Source: Myxococcales bacterium (GTDB taxonomy: Bacteria; Myxococcota_A; Polyangia; Haliangiales; Haliangiaceae). Taken from it: a DNA stretch of 64,000 nucleotides. Made by a program: the position numbers and the translations under genes. The number at the start of each line of letters is the position of its first letter. The stretch's first letter is position 1. Below are positions 23,878-34,722 of this stretch, in pieces. The notes beneath the pieces are model-generated. The model saw nothing but the letters and a program-made list of their open reading frames with translations. It did not search any database and was not told the DNA's origin. Location: NCBI GenBank assembly GCA_016706545.1, contig JADJJK010000023.1:1-64000 (forward strand), given 5' to 3'.

Positions 23878-25977
23878 TCAGGTCTTGGTCAGCGGGCCCG
23901 TCGCTCGTCGCACGTTGTCCACGGTGACGCGGCGGATGCGCTCGGTGGGCCCCACCGTCCGCAGCGGCGCTGCGGCCTGGGCTGGGGAGCTGGGAAGCTG
24001 GATGAGCACCACGGTGCCGCTGCCGGGCGCGCTCTTGACGTCGATGCGACCGCGGTGATCGATGACGATGCCATGGCAGGTGGCGAGGCCCAGGCCCGTG
24101 CCCTTGCGCTTGGTGGTGAAGAACGGATCGAAGATGCGCTTTTGCACCTCGGGGTCCATCCCCGGTCCGTCGTCCGCCACCGCCACCTCCAGCCAGCCGG
24201 GCGACGCGACGCTGCGCTGGGCGCGCACGGTGACGTGGCGCCCGCCCTCGCGGGCGGCGTCCTTGGCGTTGTGGACGAGGTTCCAGATCACCTGCCGAAG
24301 CTTGGACGGATCGCCGGTGATCTCCAGCGGCCCATCGGCGTGCAGCTCCAGCTCGACCTCGCCGCGATCTTGCTGCGCGATCTGCACGGTCTCGCGCAGC
24401 AAGGTCGCCAGGTCGAAGGTGGAGGGCTGCATGGGCCGAGGGTTCGCGTAGTCGAGCAGGTCCGTGATCAGCGCGTTGAGTCGCTCGATCTCGCGCGTGA
24501 CGATGGTCATGAGCGATCGGTCGTCCTCGGAGGCCTGCGGCGCCTGCCGGAGCAGCTCCACCGATCCCGAGATCGAGGCCAGCGGGTTTCTGATCTCGTG
24601 GGCGATGCCGGCGGCGAGCTGGCCCACCGTGGCCAGGCGCTCGGCGCGGCGCATGTGGGCCTCCATGCGCCGCAGGTTGGTCAGATCCTGGAAATGCACG
24701 ACGCGCCCGATCACCTCGTCGCGCACATCGAAGAGCGGCGACACCGAGACGCCCAGCGTCACCGGCTCTCCTTGCCGCGGCAGCACCAGATCGACTCGTC
24801 GCAGCTCGCTGCGCTCATCGCTGCCGAGCAGGTCGGAGATGCCGGGCAACAGGGTCTCGATCTTGGCGCCGGTGACCGCCTCCGGATCCACCTCCAGGAG
24901 CTCCGCGGCGGTGGCGTTGACCGTCAGCACGGCGCCAGCTCCGTCGGTGGTGATGAGCCCCGAGGTCAAGGACCTCACGATATCGCGGTGCAAGGTGAAG
25001 AGGTCTGCCACCGCGCGGCGCTCGCTGGCCAGGGACTGCGCGGTGCGCTGGAGCTGATCCCCAAAGAGCACCGCCAGCGCCCCCACGCCGATGAGCGCGC
25101 CGATGTTGATCCCCAGCGAGCGGGCAAACTCGTTGGCGGTCTGCTCCCACGGTCGGAGCTGCGCCGCCATGGGCAAGAGCGAAGGCCCCTTCCACGACAG
25201 CACCGCGATGACGACGATGAGGCCCAGCGAGGACAAGGTGACGACGAGCGCGCCCCGCCGGTACATCAAGGCGCCGGCGCCCACCACGGTGAGCGCGAAC
25301 AGGAACGTGTACGGGCTGGTGGCGCCGCCGGTGATGTAGACCAGCAGCGAGTTGATGACGAGATCTCCCGCGATCTGCCAGGCCGCCAAGCGAGCCGCCG
25401 CCTGACCGCGGCGCAGGAGCAGCCCGAAGAACACGTTGAGCAGGTAGGTCGTCGCGATGATGCTCGACAGGAGCCACACCGAGGCTCGGGTCGGCGCCTG
25501 GGCCGCGGACAGCCACAGCGACAGGCCGAGCACGCCGCTCACCACCAGCGTGCGCAAGAACATCAGCCAGGCCATCCGGCGCTCTGGCTCGCCCAGCGCG
25601 GGGCCTGTCCGCGGCGGCGCCTGCTCTGGCTCTGCCGTGGCGTGCCCGGACAGCGAATTCAGCGACGTCAACGAGGACAGCGACGTCAGCGAGGACAGCG
25701 ACGTCAGCGAAGCCTGGGCCGTCAGCGAGGTCTGAGACGGGCGACTCGGCGGGGTCGTGGGCGCGGCGGCGGGCGCCGCAGGTTCGCCGCCGAGGCTGCC
25801 GGGGCTGGCCGGTTCGCCGGGGCTAGCAGGTTCGCCGAGGCTGCCGGGGCTGGCCGGTTCGCCGGGGCTGCCGAGGCTAGCCGGTTCGCCGAGGCTGCCG
25901 GGGCCGGCAGGGCCGCCGGGGCTGGCAATCAAGTCGATGGCTTCGGGGCCTGCGGGACCCTGGCTCGGCTCGGCCAC
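23878..25977 (-). CDS. pilS: Sensor histidine kinase PilS of the type IV pilus system
   Basis: Membrane histidine kinase that normally acts with PilR to control pilin expression. From the GTG (2 nt after the pilC stop) residues 1-134 are low complexity, with P-G-S-L-G-E-P-A-S repeats and S-L-T-S-L-S repeats. Six hydrophobic segments follow at about 137-320, then a PAS domain, the H-box G-I-A-H-E-I-R-N-P-L, and an HATPase domain with N-L-V-H-N-A-K-D, D-D-G-P-G-M and G-T-G-L-G-L-A. An alternative start is the ATG at 25575, just before the first membrane segment. The gene order pilB-pilT-pilC-pilS matches myxobacteria, but pilR and pilA do not follow. Confidence 0.85.
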   Translation of the reverse strand: MAEPSQGPAGPEAIDLIASPGGPAGPGSLGEPASLGSPGEPASPGSLGEPASPGEPASPGSLGGEPAAPAAAPTTPPSRPSQTSLTAQASLTSLSSLTSLSSLTSLNSLSGHATAEPEQAPPRTGPALGEPERRMAWLMFLRTLVVSGVLGLSLWLSAAQAPTRASVWLLSSIIATTYLLNVFFGLLLRRGQAAARLAAWQIAGDLVINSLLVYITGGATSPYTFLFALTVVGAGALMYRRGALVVTLSSLGLIVVIAVLSWKGPSLLPMAAQLRPWEQTANEFARSLGINIGALIGVGALAVLFGDQLQRTAQSLASERRAVADLFTLHRDIVRSLTSGLITTDGAGAVLTVNATAAELLEVDPEAVTGAKIETLLPGISDLLGSDERSELRRVDLVLPRQGEPVTLGVSVSPLFDVRDEVIGRVVHFQDLTNLRRMEAHMRRAERLATVGQLAAGIAHEIRNPLASISGSVELLRQAPQASEDDRSLMTIVTREIERLNALITDLLDYANPRPMQPSTFDLATLLRETVQIAQQDRGEVELELHADGPLEITGDPSKLRQVIWNLVHNAKDAAREGGRHVTVRAQRSVASPGWLEVAVADDGPGMDPEVQKRIFDPFFTTKRKGTGLGLATCHGIVIDHRGRIDVKSAPGSGTVVLIQLPSSPAQAAAPLRTVGPTERIRRVTVDNVRRATGPLTKT
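25640..25925. repeat. Two in-frame minisatellite tracts at the pilS 5' end
   Basis: About 25,650-25,720 holds three copies of an 18-bp unit (S-S-L-T-S-L). About 25,780-25,925 holds some seven degenerate copies of a GAGGCTGCCGGGGCTGGC-like unit encoding G-S-L-G-E-P-A-S-P repeats. The tracts keep the frame but may vary in length between strains. Confidence 0.6.
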
Positions 25978-25979
25978 GG

Positions 25980-27185
25980 TCAGCCGTTGATGTTGCCGGC
26001 GAGCTTGAAGATCGGCAGGTACATCGCGATGATGAGGCCACCGACCACGACGCCAAGGAACGCCATCATGATCGGCTCGATGAGCGAGGTCATGGCGGAC
26101 ACCGCGGAGTCCACCTCTTCTTCGTAGAAGTCCGCGATCTTCTGCAGCATGGTCTCCATGGCGCCGGTCTGCTCGCCGACCCCGATCATCTGCACGACCA
26201 TGGGCGGGAACACGCGCGACTCGGTGAGCGGCCCGGCCATGTCGTGACCTTCCGAGATCTTCTCTCGGGCCCGCAAGATGCCGCGCGTGACCACCGTGTT
26301 GCCGGCGGTGCGCGCGCAGATATCGAGCGCGTCGAGGATGGGCACGCCGGCGGCGAGCAGGGTGCCCAGGGTCCGCGTGAAGCGGGCGACGACGATCTTG
26401 CGCAGGGTGGGGCCGATGACCGGAATGCGGAGCATCACCGCGTCGAACGTCAGCTTGCCCTTCTCGGTGCGCCGCAGCGCGCCGCCACCGAAGAAGATCA
26501 GGGCCAAGAGCCCGACCGGGATGTACCAGCGCTCGGTGAAGCCGTGCGAGATGTTGATGACGAACTGGGTGGCCGCCGGCAGCTCGGCGTTGCCGAAGTC
26601 CGAATACATCTTCTCGAACGTCGGGATGACCTTCACCAGCATCACCGCGATGACGCCGATGGCGACGACCAGGATGCCCACCGGATAGACCAGCGCGCTC
26701 TTGAGCTGCGCCTTGAGCTTGACCGCCTTCTCGATGTACGTGGCCAGCCGCTCGAGGATCGCGTCGAGGATGCCGCCGACTTCGCCGGCGGCCACCAGGT
26801 TGACGAACAGGTCGTCGAAGATCTTGGGGTGGCGGCGCAGCGACTCCGAGAAGGTGGCGCCTTGCTCCACCGAGTTCTTGACCTGCGCCAAGGTCTTTCC
26901 GAACACGCGGTTGGGGGTCTGGGTGGCGAGGATGTCCAGGCACTGCACGAGGGGCAAGCCGGCGTCGATCATGGTGGCGAGCTGCCGCGTGAAGATCTGT
27001 AGATCTTTGGGGCTGACGCCCGATCCAAACGTGATGTTGATCTCGCGCGCCGCGCGCCGGACCCGCGTCACGGTCATGCCCTCGTTGCGGAGCCGGTTCT
27101 CCACCGCGGTCGCGTCTGCCGCCTCGATCACGCCACGGCGCCGCTCGCCGTTGCGTGTGGTTGCCTCCCAGTTGAACTTGGCCAT
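25980..27185 (-). CDS. pilC: Type IV pilus inner membrane platform protein PilC
   Basis: Polytopic inner membrane protein (T2SF family) that couples the PilB/PilT motors to pilus assembly and retraction. It is 401 residues with two T2SF repeats (about 68-190 and 270-395), three membrane segments (about 165-190, 215-245, 370-395), and the family signatures F-T-R-Q-L-A-T-M-I-D-A-G-L-P and G-E-x-S-G near E-V-G-G-I-L-D-A and E-Q-T-G-A-M-E. A GGAGA ribosome site precedes the ATG. It lies 58 nt after pilT in the same operon. Confidence 0.93.
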   Translation of the reverse strand: MAKFNWEATTRNGERRRGVIEAADATAVENRLRNEGMTVTRVRRAAREINITFGSGVSPKDLQIFTRQLATMIDAGLPLVQCLDILATQTPNRVFGKTLAQVKNSVEQGATFSESLRRHPKIFDDLFVNLVAAGEVGGILDAILERLATYIEKAVKLKAQLKSALVYPVGILVVAIGVIAVMLVKVIPTFEKMYSDFGNAELPAATQFVINISHGFTERWYIPVGLLALIFFGGGALRRTEKGKLTFDAVMLRIPVIGPTLRKIVVARFTRTLGTLLAAGVPILDALDICARTAGNTVVTRGILRAREKISEGHDMAGPLTESRVFPPMVVQMIGVGEQTGAMETMLQKIADFYEEEVDSAVSAMTSLIEPIMMAFLGVVVGGLIIAMYLPIFKLAGNING

Positions 27186-27243
27186 GGTCGTCTCCGTTTG
27201 CCGGGGAAGCGGACGCGCCCAGCTTGCGCTGGCGGGGTCCGGA

Positions 27244-28341
27244 TCACTTTCGTTGTGCTGGGACTCCCGCCGCAGCGTTGGCCACCATCGTCCGTAGCTC
27301 CTCGTGCTCGCTGGTGCTGGCCATGGCCTGCTCGAGCGTGATCTGTCGCTTGAGGTAGAGCTCCAGCAGCGATTGGTTCATGGTCTGCATGCCGTACTTG
27401 CCCTGGCCGATCTGCATCTGGGAGTAGATCTGGTGGACCTTGTCCTCGCGGATGAGGTTCCGGATGGCGGGGTTTGGGACCATCACCTCGGCGGCGAGCA
27501 CTCGCCCGGTGCCGGAGGCTTTGGGTAGGAGGGTCTGGCAGATCACCCCCTCCAGGACGAACGATAGCACGGCGCGCACCTGAGATTGCTGGTGAGAAGG
27601 AAAGACGTCGATGATGCGGTTGATGCTCTGAATTGCGCTGTTGGTGTGCAGCGAGGCGAACGCCAGGTGTCCGGTCTCGGCGATGCTGAGCGCCGCCTCG
27701 ATGGTCTCCAGATCTCGCATCTCGCCGATGAGGACGACATCGGGATCCTGTCGCAGGATGTACTTGAGCGCGCGCTGAAACGACTGGCTGTCGCGCCCGA
27801 TCTCTCGCTGGTTGACCAGGCAGCCCTGGTGCTGGTGCTGGAACTCGATGGGATCTTCGACGGTGACGATGTGGCCGCGGCTCTTGCGGTTGATGCGGTC
27901 GATCATCGAAGCCAGGGTCGTGGACTTGCCTGAGCCGGTGGGCCCGGTGACCAGGACCAGCCCGCGCGGGCGTTCACACAACTCCAGACATACGGGTGGG
28001 ACGCCTAGATCCTCCAGCGGGCGGACCGTGTAGGGCACCAGGCGAAAGGCGCCTGCCACGCAGGTCTGCTGCATGTACACGTTGGCGCGGAAGCGCGCCA
28101 TGTTGCGGATCCCGAAGGAGAAGTCGATCTCGAGGTCCTCCTCGAATCGCAGCTTCTGGGCGTCGTTCATCACCGAGTAACAGAGCTGCTTGGTATCGAC
28201 CGGGCTCAGCACGTCGGTCTGGAGCCGGACCAGCTCATTGTCGATGCGGAGGCGAGGGGGGGAGCCTGCGGTGACGTGGAGGTCGGAGCCTCCCTTGTCG
28301 ACCATCGTCTTGAGAAGCGCCTGCAGGGTCAACCCGGCCAT
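27244..28341 (-). CDS. pilT: Type IV pilus retraction ATPase PilT
   Basis: Hexameric cytoplasmic ATPase that powers pilus retraction and twitching. It is 365 residues: an N-terminal PAS-like domain (G-G-S-D-L-H-V-T-A-G-S-P-P), then the motor with Walker A G-P-T-G-S-G-K-S-T, Asp box E-D-P-I-E-F, Walker B L-I-G-E-M-R-D, and His box A-S-L-H-T-N. The conserved A-I-R-N-L-I-R-E retraction motif is present near residue 290. It lies 5 nt after pilB, so it is co-transcribed. Confidence 0.95.
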   Translation of the reverse strand: MAGLTLQALLKTMVDKGGSDLHVTAGSPPRLRIDNELVRLQTDVLSPVDTKQLCYSVMNDAQKLRFEEDLEIDFSFGIRNMARFRANVYMQQTCVAGAFRLVPYTVRPLEDLGVPPVCLELCERPRGLVLVTGPTGSGKSTTLASMIDRINRKSRGHIVTVEDPIEFQHQHQGCLVNQREIGRDSQSFQRALKYILRQDPDVVLIGEMRDLETIEAALSIAETGHLAFASLHTNSAIQSINRIIDVFPSHQQSQVRAVLSFVLEGVICQTLLPKASGTGRVLAAEVMVPNPAIRNLIREDKVHQIYSQMQIGQGKYGMQTMNQSLLELYLKRQITLEQAMASTSEHEELRTMVANAAAGVPAQRK

Positions 28342-28346
28342 GGTGT

Positions 28347-30041
<1,695 letters not shown>

Positions 30042-30360
30042 GTGCGCCCATCTCCTTGGAAAGCCAACGTTGTAGCAGCGTAGCCCGCCGCTTCGTCAGG
30101 AGTCAAACGGCGGATCGCCAACTTACGAGCAGATCGACCGAGTAGGTGTTCCCATGTAGGGGCGCTCCGAGGTCTGCTGATGGCATCGACCGGGAGGCGC
30201 GGCGCGGGGCACGGCTGCGCCGGCGAGGTCGACCGGCGCGTTTGAACGACGACCGATGCCAGACGCTCACGGAGTTTTTCGGGCCGGAGGCGGTGTGTAA
30301 GGTCTCAAACTGGCTCGCTTCTCTTTCGCTTGCGACCGAACGGAGTAGTATCCGCGCCCC
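30042..30360. other. Divergent intergenic region between pilB and the rRNA methyltransferase gene
   Basis: About 320 nt without a credible gene. The left side holds the pilB leader with AAGGAG and a TACAAC -10 candidate (about 30,070, minus strand). The right side holds the TAGTAT box for the methyltransferase. I see no sigma-54 element, hairpin or repeat in between. Confidence 0.5.
30346..30351 (+). promoter_or_regulatory. -10 box for the 23S rRNA methyltransferase gene
   Basis: TAGTAT ends 9 nt before the ATG at 30361. TTTCGC, 16 nt upstream of it, is a weak -35 candidate. Confidence 0.45.
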
Positions 30361-31617
30361 ATGGACAAGTCGCCTCGACCTCCACGGCGTCGGCCGCTGC
30401 GCGATGCCCCTATCGTCCGGCGCAACACCGTGAGGTTGCCCGTCGACGTGGCTCGCCACATCCGCGCCGGTCACCCTTGGGTCTTTCGCGAAGCCCTCGG
30501 GCCGCGCCCGCTCGTCGTCGAACCCGGGACGGTCATCGATCTGATCGACGTGGATGGCGAGCTGGTGGGCAAGGGCCTCTACGACGCCGACAGCGTGATC
30601 GCGGTGCGGGTGTTCACCCGCCGGGCCCAGGGCGTGATCGACGCCGCGATGGTCGCCGAGCGGGTGCGCACCGCGGTGGCGTTGCGGCGCCGGATCTTCG
30701 GCGAGCTGATGGAGACCACGCGCCTCATCAATGCAGAAGGGGACGGCCTCTCCGGCATCGTGGTGGACAAGTACCAGGACTACCTGGTCGTGCAGCTCTA
30801 CTCGTCGGCGGTGATGCCGCTGCGCGACGGGCTCTACCAGGCGCTGATGGACCAGCTCGCGCCCAAGGGCATCTACGAGCAGCGTCGATTTCGGTCGCTG
30901 GCCGGCGAGGCGCCGCGCCAGGCCGCGGCGGAGCTGGTGCGCGGCGTGCCCGCGCCGGTCGAGCTGGAGGTCGCGGAAGACGATCTGAAGTTCATCGTCG
31001 ATGTCACCGCGCCGCTCTCCACCGGGCTGTTCATGGATCTGCGCGAGGGCCGCAGAGCGGTGCGGCAGTGGGCGCGCGGGCGCAGCGTCTTGAACCTGTT
31101 TAGCTACACCGGCGCGATCTCGGTGGCCGCCCACGCCGGCGGGGCCACCTCGATCTGCGCGGTCGATGTGGCGGCCAAGGCGCACGCGCGGGCCAGGCGC
31201 AACTTCGCCGCCTCGGGCTTTGATCCCGAGAAGCCCGAGCTCATCGTTGGAGATGCGCTCAAGGTGCTGGCGCGCTTCGTGGAGCGCAAGCGCACCTTCG
31301 ACATGGTGGTCATCGATCCGCCGGCCTTCGCCAGCGCGGCGGCGCGCGGCGGCAAGCCGTGGAGCGCCACTCGGGACTACTCGGAGCTGGTGGGCGCGTG
31401 CATCGAAGTGCTGGCCCCGCAGGGGCTCCTGGTGGCCGCGTCGTCCACGCACAAGCTCAACGCGCTGGAGTACGAGCAGGCGCTGGCCGAGGGCGCCCTC
31501 TTGGCGCAGACCCAGCTCCGCATCATCGACCGACGCGGCTTGCCGGCAGACTTCCCGACGGTGCCGGGGTTCCCCGAGGGCAACTACCTCAAGTTCGTGA
31601 TCGCGGCGAGGTCGTAG
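30361..31617 (+). CDS. RlmI-like class I SAM-dependent rRNA (m5C) methyltransferase
   Basis: Cytoplasmic rRNA methyltransferase of the RlmI/RlmK group, 418 residues. An N-terminal PUA domain (about 20-95: R-H-I-R-A-G-H-P-W-V-F) is followed by a beta-hairpin domain and the Rossmann domain. The latter has motif I N-L-F-S-Y-T-G-A-I-S-V-A-A, D-V-A-A-K-A, and motif IV D-P-P-A-F-A. The motif VI Cys of E. coli RlmI (S-C-S-G-L) is replaced by Ser (A-S-S-T-H), so either another base is modified or another Cys acts. A separate promoter is likely. Confidence 0.82.
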   Translation: MDKSPRPPRRRPLRDAPIVRRNTVRLPVDVARHIRAGHPWVFREALGPRPLVVEPGTVIDLIDVDGELVGKGLYDADSVIAVRVFTRRAQGVIDAAMVAERVRTAVALRRRIFGELMETTRLINAEGDGLSGIVVDKYQDYLVVQLYSSAVMPLRDGLYQALMDQLAPKGIYEQRRFRSLAGEAPRQAAAELVRGVPAPVELEVAEDDLKFIVDVTAPLSTGLFMDLREGRRAVRQWARGRSVLNLFSYTGAISVAAHAGGATSICAVDVAAKAHARARRNFAASGFDPEKPELIVGDALKVLARFVERKRTFDMVVIDPPAFASAAARGGKPWSATRDYSELVGACIEVLAPQGLLVAASSTHKLNALEYEQALAEGALLAQTQLRIIDRRGLPADFPTVPGFPEGNYLKFVIAARS

Positions 31618-31628
31618 GAGTCGACGCG

Positions 31629-32171
31629 ATGGCGCCGCCGCCCGCTGGGACCCTCGAGGAGGCGCGGCGCGACTTCGAGGCGCAGCTCCTGCTGCTGGTG
31701 CAGACGGCCCCGGAGTGCTCGCTGGCGCAGCTAGGCGCTGCACGCGCGCTGGCGCTGGAGCTGGAGCTCCACCTCGCGCTCGCGGCCAAAGACTGGACGC
31801 TGGGGCTGGTGTGCGCGATGGAGCGCTGCCTGGAGCTGATGGCGCTGGGCCAGGTCGACCTGGGCGTCGCGCTGCCGGCGCTGGCGATGGCAGCGGCGTC
31901 CCTGGACCAGGGCGTCGCGCCACAGAACGCGGCGTGGTTCGAGGTCGAGACGTTGTTGCCGGTCCCCGCGCAACCGGCGCGGAGCAAGGTACCTGCCGGC
32001 GCGGCCAGATGTGCTGGTCACCGCGCTGGTGCGCGGAGCAGGGCGACCGCCGAACCTGCGATCGATCCGTTCCTTGCGGCCAGCGTTGGCTGGCCGGAGG
32101 TGGTGCGAGAGACGGTCGCGCGCGCGCGGCGGGCGACGGTGGCGCGGACGGCCGGACCTTCGTTGGGATAG
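31629..32171 (+). CDS. Hypothetical helical protein
   Basis: Predicted protein of 180 residues starting 12 nt after the methyltransferase stop. Residues 10-115 are Leu/Ala-rich amphipathic helices with no membrane segment. The last third is Arg/Ala-rich and less convincing; a frame change near 31,990 cannot be excluded. The family is not recognised. Position suggests co-transcription with the rRNA methyltransferase gene. Confidence 0.45.
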   Translation: MAPPPAGTLEEARRDFEAQLLLLVQTAPECSLAQLGAARALALELELHLALAAKDWTLGLVCAMERCLELMALGQVDLGVALPALAMAAASLDQGVAPQNAAWFEVETLLPVPAQPARSKVPAGAARCAGHRAGARSRATAEPAIDPFLAASVGWPEVVRETVARARRATVARTAGPSLG

Positions 32172-32199
32172 TCCCGGCCAGCGTCAACGCCTCGTCAGC

Positions 32200-32442
32200 T
32201 CACATGAAACCGGCTTTGCGCCGCTCGTTGATGTAGTCGGCCACCGTCTGCTGCACGTCCTCGCGGAACTCCACCAACCCGGCGGCGATCTCGCGTAGGG
32301 AAGCCACCGCGGGCTTGTTGTCGCATTCGACGCCAGCCGTGGCGCCGCGCGAGAGCTGGCGCGCGCGTTCAGCGGCTAGCACCACCAGGGCAAAGCGGTT
32401 GGGAACTTTCTCGAGACAATCTTCAACTGTGACACGTGCCAT
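32200..32442 (-). CDS. rpoZ: DNA-directed RNA polymerase omega subunit
   Basis: Omega subunit that helps fold beta-prime and takes part in the ppGpp binding site. It is 80 residues: M-A-R-V-T-V-E-D-C-L-E-K-V-P-N-R-F at the N-terminus, the helix L-V-V-L-A-A-E-R-A-R-Q-L, and the K-P-A-V-A-S-L-R-E-I segment, all typical. Neighbours often linked to rpoZ (gmk, spoT) are absent here. Confidence 0.92.
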   Translation of the reverse strand: MARVTVEDCLEKVPNRFALVVLAAERARQLSRGATAGVECDNKPAVASLREIAAGLVEFREDVQQTVADYINERRKAGFM

Positions 32443-32607
32443 CTTGGGGGATCCCTTTGGCTACAGGTACCTCGGGCCGCAGTCGGCCCGGCGAGCTTGT
32501 GAACCTACTCGACCGGTAACCGGTGTCAAGGGGACGGTGGGCCCTTGAATTGCGGACCAAGCGAAACTACCCTTAAGTCCTACAGCTTTCTGGACCCGCC
32601 TGCCGCC

Positions 32608-33396
32608 ATGTCCCTGCGATCTTCGCCTCAAGCCGCCGTTCCCCGAGGCCCGATCCGCATCGAGCTGGACTGGGATGCGCTGGAGCTCGCGGTGGAGCGC
32701 AACTCCCCCGACAGCGATAGCTACCTGGATCTGACGACGGGGCGAGTGCTGACCATCGTCGATGGCGACCCGGAAGCGGTGCTGCAGCGTCAGCATGTGG
32801 CCGAGTCGATCCGCAACTTCCTGCGCGTCGAGCCGGCCTCGTCGCGGGAACAGTATCGCTGGATGGAGCGCTTCGTCGGCTCGGTCAGCGATGAGCCGCT
32901 GCGCGAGCGGCTCATCATCTCCATCGACGGCAAGGGCGCCTTCCGCCGCTTCAAAGACGTCCTCTTGACCTACCCGGCGGAGCGCGAGCGCTGGTTCTCG
33001 TACCGCGCAGATCTGCTGCACTGGCACATCCAGAACTGGCTGGAGCAGCATGATATCCACGCCAGCAACGAGCCACCGTGGGGCGTGGTGACCCCGCCAG
33101 CCGAGCTACCGCTGGTGGGCCGGCCCGTGGTGCATGGAACGGAGGCGCCAGGCGAGTCGCTGCGCCGCACCGCCCGCGAGCTCATCGAGACCATCCAGGC
33201 CATCGAGCTGCCCACCGTGATCGCCTTTCTGGAGTTCCTTCGTCACCGCGCCACTGAGGCCGCGGTGGCCTCGGGGCGCGACGACGGGGCGTATGGCAGC
33301 GACGCTGGCGACGACCTCGCCGGGCCCGACGGTCCCCAGGACCACCGTGAAGGCGAGCGCGACGCCGTGACGCCCGTGTTTCCTCCCAGCAGCTAG
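32608..33396 (+). CDS. UPF0158 family protein
   Basis: Protein of 262 residues. The UPF0158 domain covers about 12-140: an L-D-W-D-A-L-E-L-A helix, the Y-L-D-L-T-T-G-R-V-L strands, then helices with R-F-V-G-S-V-S-D, L-I-I-S-I-D-G-K-G-A-F-R-R-F and W-F-S-Y-R. Function of the family is unknown. The C-terminal 110 residues form an extra helical region and an acidic Gly/Asp-rich tail. The ATG at 32608 is chosen over a TTG at 32545 with a poor N-terminus. The stop lies 13 nt from the convergent DUF429 gene. Confidence 0.72.
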   Translation: MSLRSSPQAAVPRGPIRIELDWDALELAVERNSPDSDSYLDLTTGRVLTIVDGDPEAVLQRQHVAESIRNFLRVEPASSREQYRWMERFVGSVSDEPLRERLIISIDGKGAFRRFKDVLLTYPAERERWFSYRADLLHWHIQNWLEQHDIHASNEPPWGVVTPPAELPLVGRPVVHGTEAPGESLRRTARELIETIQAIELPTVIAFLEFLRHRATEAAVASGRDDGAYGSDAGDDLAGPDGPQDHREGERDAVTPVFPPSS

Positions 33397-33409
33397 CCAA
33401 GCGTGCGCG

Positions 33410-34304
33410 CTAGCGCTTGACCGGCGGCGCCCAGATCCAGCCGTCTTCCCGGAACACCTCCGCGTCGCGCTCGGGGAGCCGCCAGCCCTCGCGCGCCCAG
33501 AGATACGCGGTGTACGCGGAGATGAGCGCGTCGAAGCAGTGATCGTTGCGCAGCACGTCCTCGCGCGCCAGGCGGCTCGAGGGCGCGAAGGTGACGTCCG
33601 TGAGCTCGGCCAGGATCTCTGCGCGGGTGCGCCACGGGTCGGCGTCTCGCTTGTGCCCGCGCGCCTTGCGCGCGCCAAACAACGCCGTGATGGTGGCGAC
33701 CGGAGAGACCTCGAGCAGGTTCTGGTGCAGGGCAAACCCCGAGGACGCCAGGCGCCGCGCCAGGTGGCGGGCGCGGGCCGCGACCGGGGAGTTGGCGCTG
33801 CCCAAACGGCTCACGGGCCACAGCCCTTCCTCCACCAGCGAGACATCCGTTGCCCGGTGGGCGTAGGGCACCAGGCGCGCGCGCGCGACCTGATCCGCGG
33901 GGTGGACGGCGAGCGAGTGCGGGGGGCGCGGCGGTGCCGGCGCGGCGCAAGGCCTGGCCAGACGCCGCGGCGTGACCTGTGGAGCGCAGCCACACCACCG
34001 CAGGGTCGTCACAGATCATCATGCCCGGGCAGGTGGGGCGCGTGCAGCGGCCACAGGCGTGGTGGGTCAGCGGCGCGTCGATGGCAAGGAGCGTGGCGGC
34101 GGGGTCCTGCGCCAAGAGGTGACCGGCGAGGGTGTCGTCGGTCCACGGGTTCTCCCCATCGCGGAGCGCGACCCGGGTGACCATGACCCCGGGCTGATGC
34201 ACGGCCAGCTCCGCGATCGCGGTGGTCTTGCCTCGGATGCCGCCGAGGTTTACGCCAAGGATGCGATGAAACGGGCGCTGCACGGGATCTGCGGGTTGTA
34301 GCAC
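33410..34304 (-). CDS. DUF429-type predicted nuclease (RNase H fold), one apparent frameshift
   Basis: Predicted RNase H-fold protein. The first part (I-L-G-V-N-L-G-G-I-R-G-K-T, L-A-I-D-A-P-L-T, C-G-R-C-T-R-P-T-C-P-G-M, D-P-A-V-V-W-L) is typical of DUF429. Homologous-looking sequence (Y-A-H-R-A-T-D-V, H-Q-N-L-L-E-V-S-P, D-H-C-F-D-A-L-I-S-A-Y-T-A) resumes in another frame after about 33,940 and ends at 33410. One indel between 33,900 and 33,970 would restore about 297 residues. The start is a GTG. The role in vivo is unknown; the acidic residues D-x-L-I-S-A complete the active site in this family. Confidence 0.68.
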
Positions 34305-34380
34305 GCGGTTGGGAGGTGGGTTGTCGCCGTGCCCCGGGTCGTGTAAGCACGGAGCCCGTCTGACGTTCAGGAGGTGCAGA

Positions 34381-34686
34381 ATGGACCGCGTCGCGACCTT
34401 TCAGAGCTTCATCGCCCGCTCGCCGCGCGATCCGTTCCCTCGCTACGGCCTGGCCATGGAGCTTCGTGCTCGCGGCGATCTCCCTGCCGCCTGGCAGGCC
34501 TTCGAGACGCTGCTGGCAGAGTTCCCCGCGTACGTCCCGGCCTATCTGATGGCTGGACAGACGCTGGTCGCGCTCGGCCGACGTGACGACGCCGCGGACG
34601 TGTTTCGCACCGGCATCGAGCACGCATCCCAGATTGGCAACGCGCATGCTCGAGGAGAGCTCGAGGGCGCGCTGGCAGAGTTGTAA
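34381..34686 (+). CDS. Small TPR protein
   Basis: Protein of 101 residues made of about two and a half tetratricopeptide repeats (R-Y-G-L-A-M-E-L-R-A-R-G-D-L-P-A-A-W-Q-A-F, A-Y-L-M-A-G-Q-T-L-V-A-L-G-R-R-D-D-A-A-D). It is cytoplasmic with no signal peptide. The ATG has a strong AGGAGGTG ribosome site 6 nt upstream, which fixes the start. It probably acts as a protein-interaction module; partner unknown. Confidence 0.72.
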   Translation: MDRVATFQSFIARSPRDPFPRYGLAMELRARGDLPAAWQAFETLLAEFPAYVPAYLMAGQTLVALGRRDDAADVFRTGIEHASQIGNAHARGELEGALAEL

Positions 34687-34722
34687 CCTGTTCACGATCT
34701 AGCGAACGAAAGAAGAAGGACC

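Noticed and set aside
23722..26127. An 801-codon plus-strand open frame opposite pilS
   Set aside because: It has low-complexity Arg/Gln/Gly-rich composition and no motif; pilS on the minus strand is well supported.
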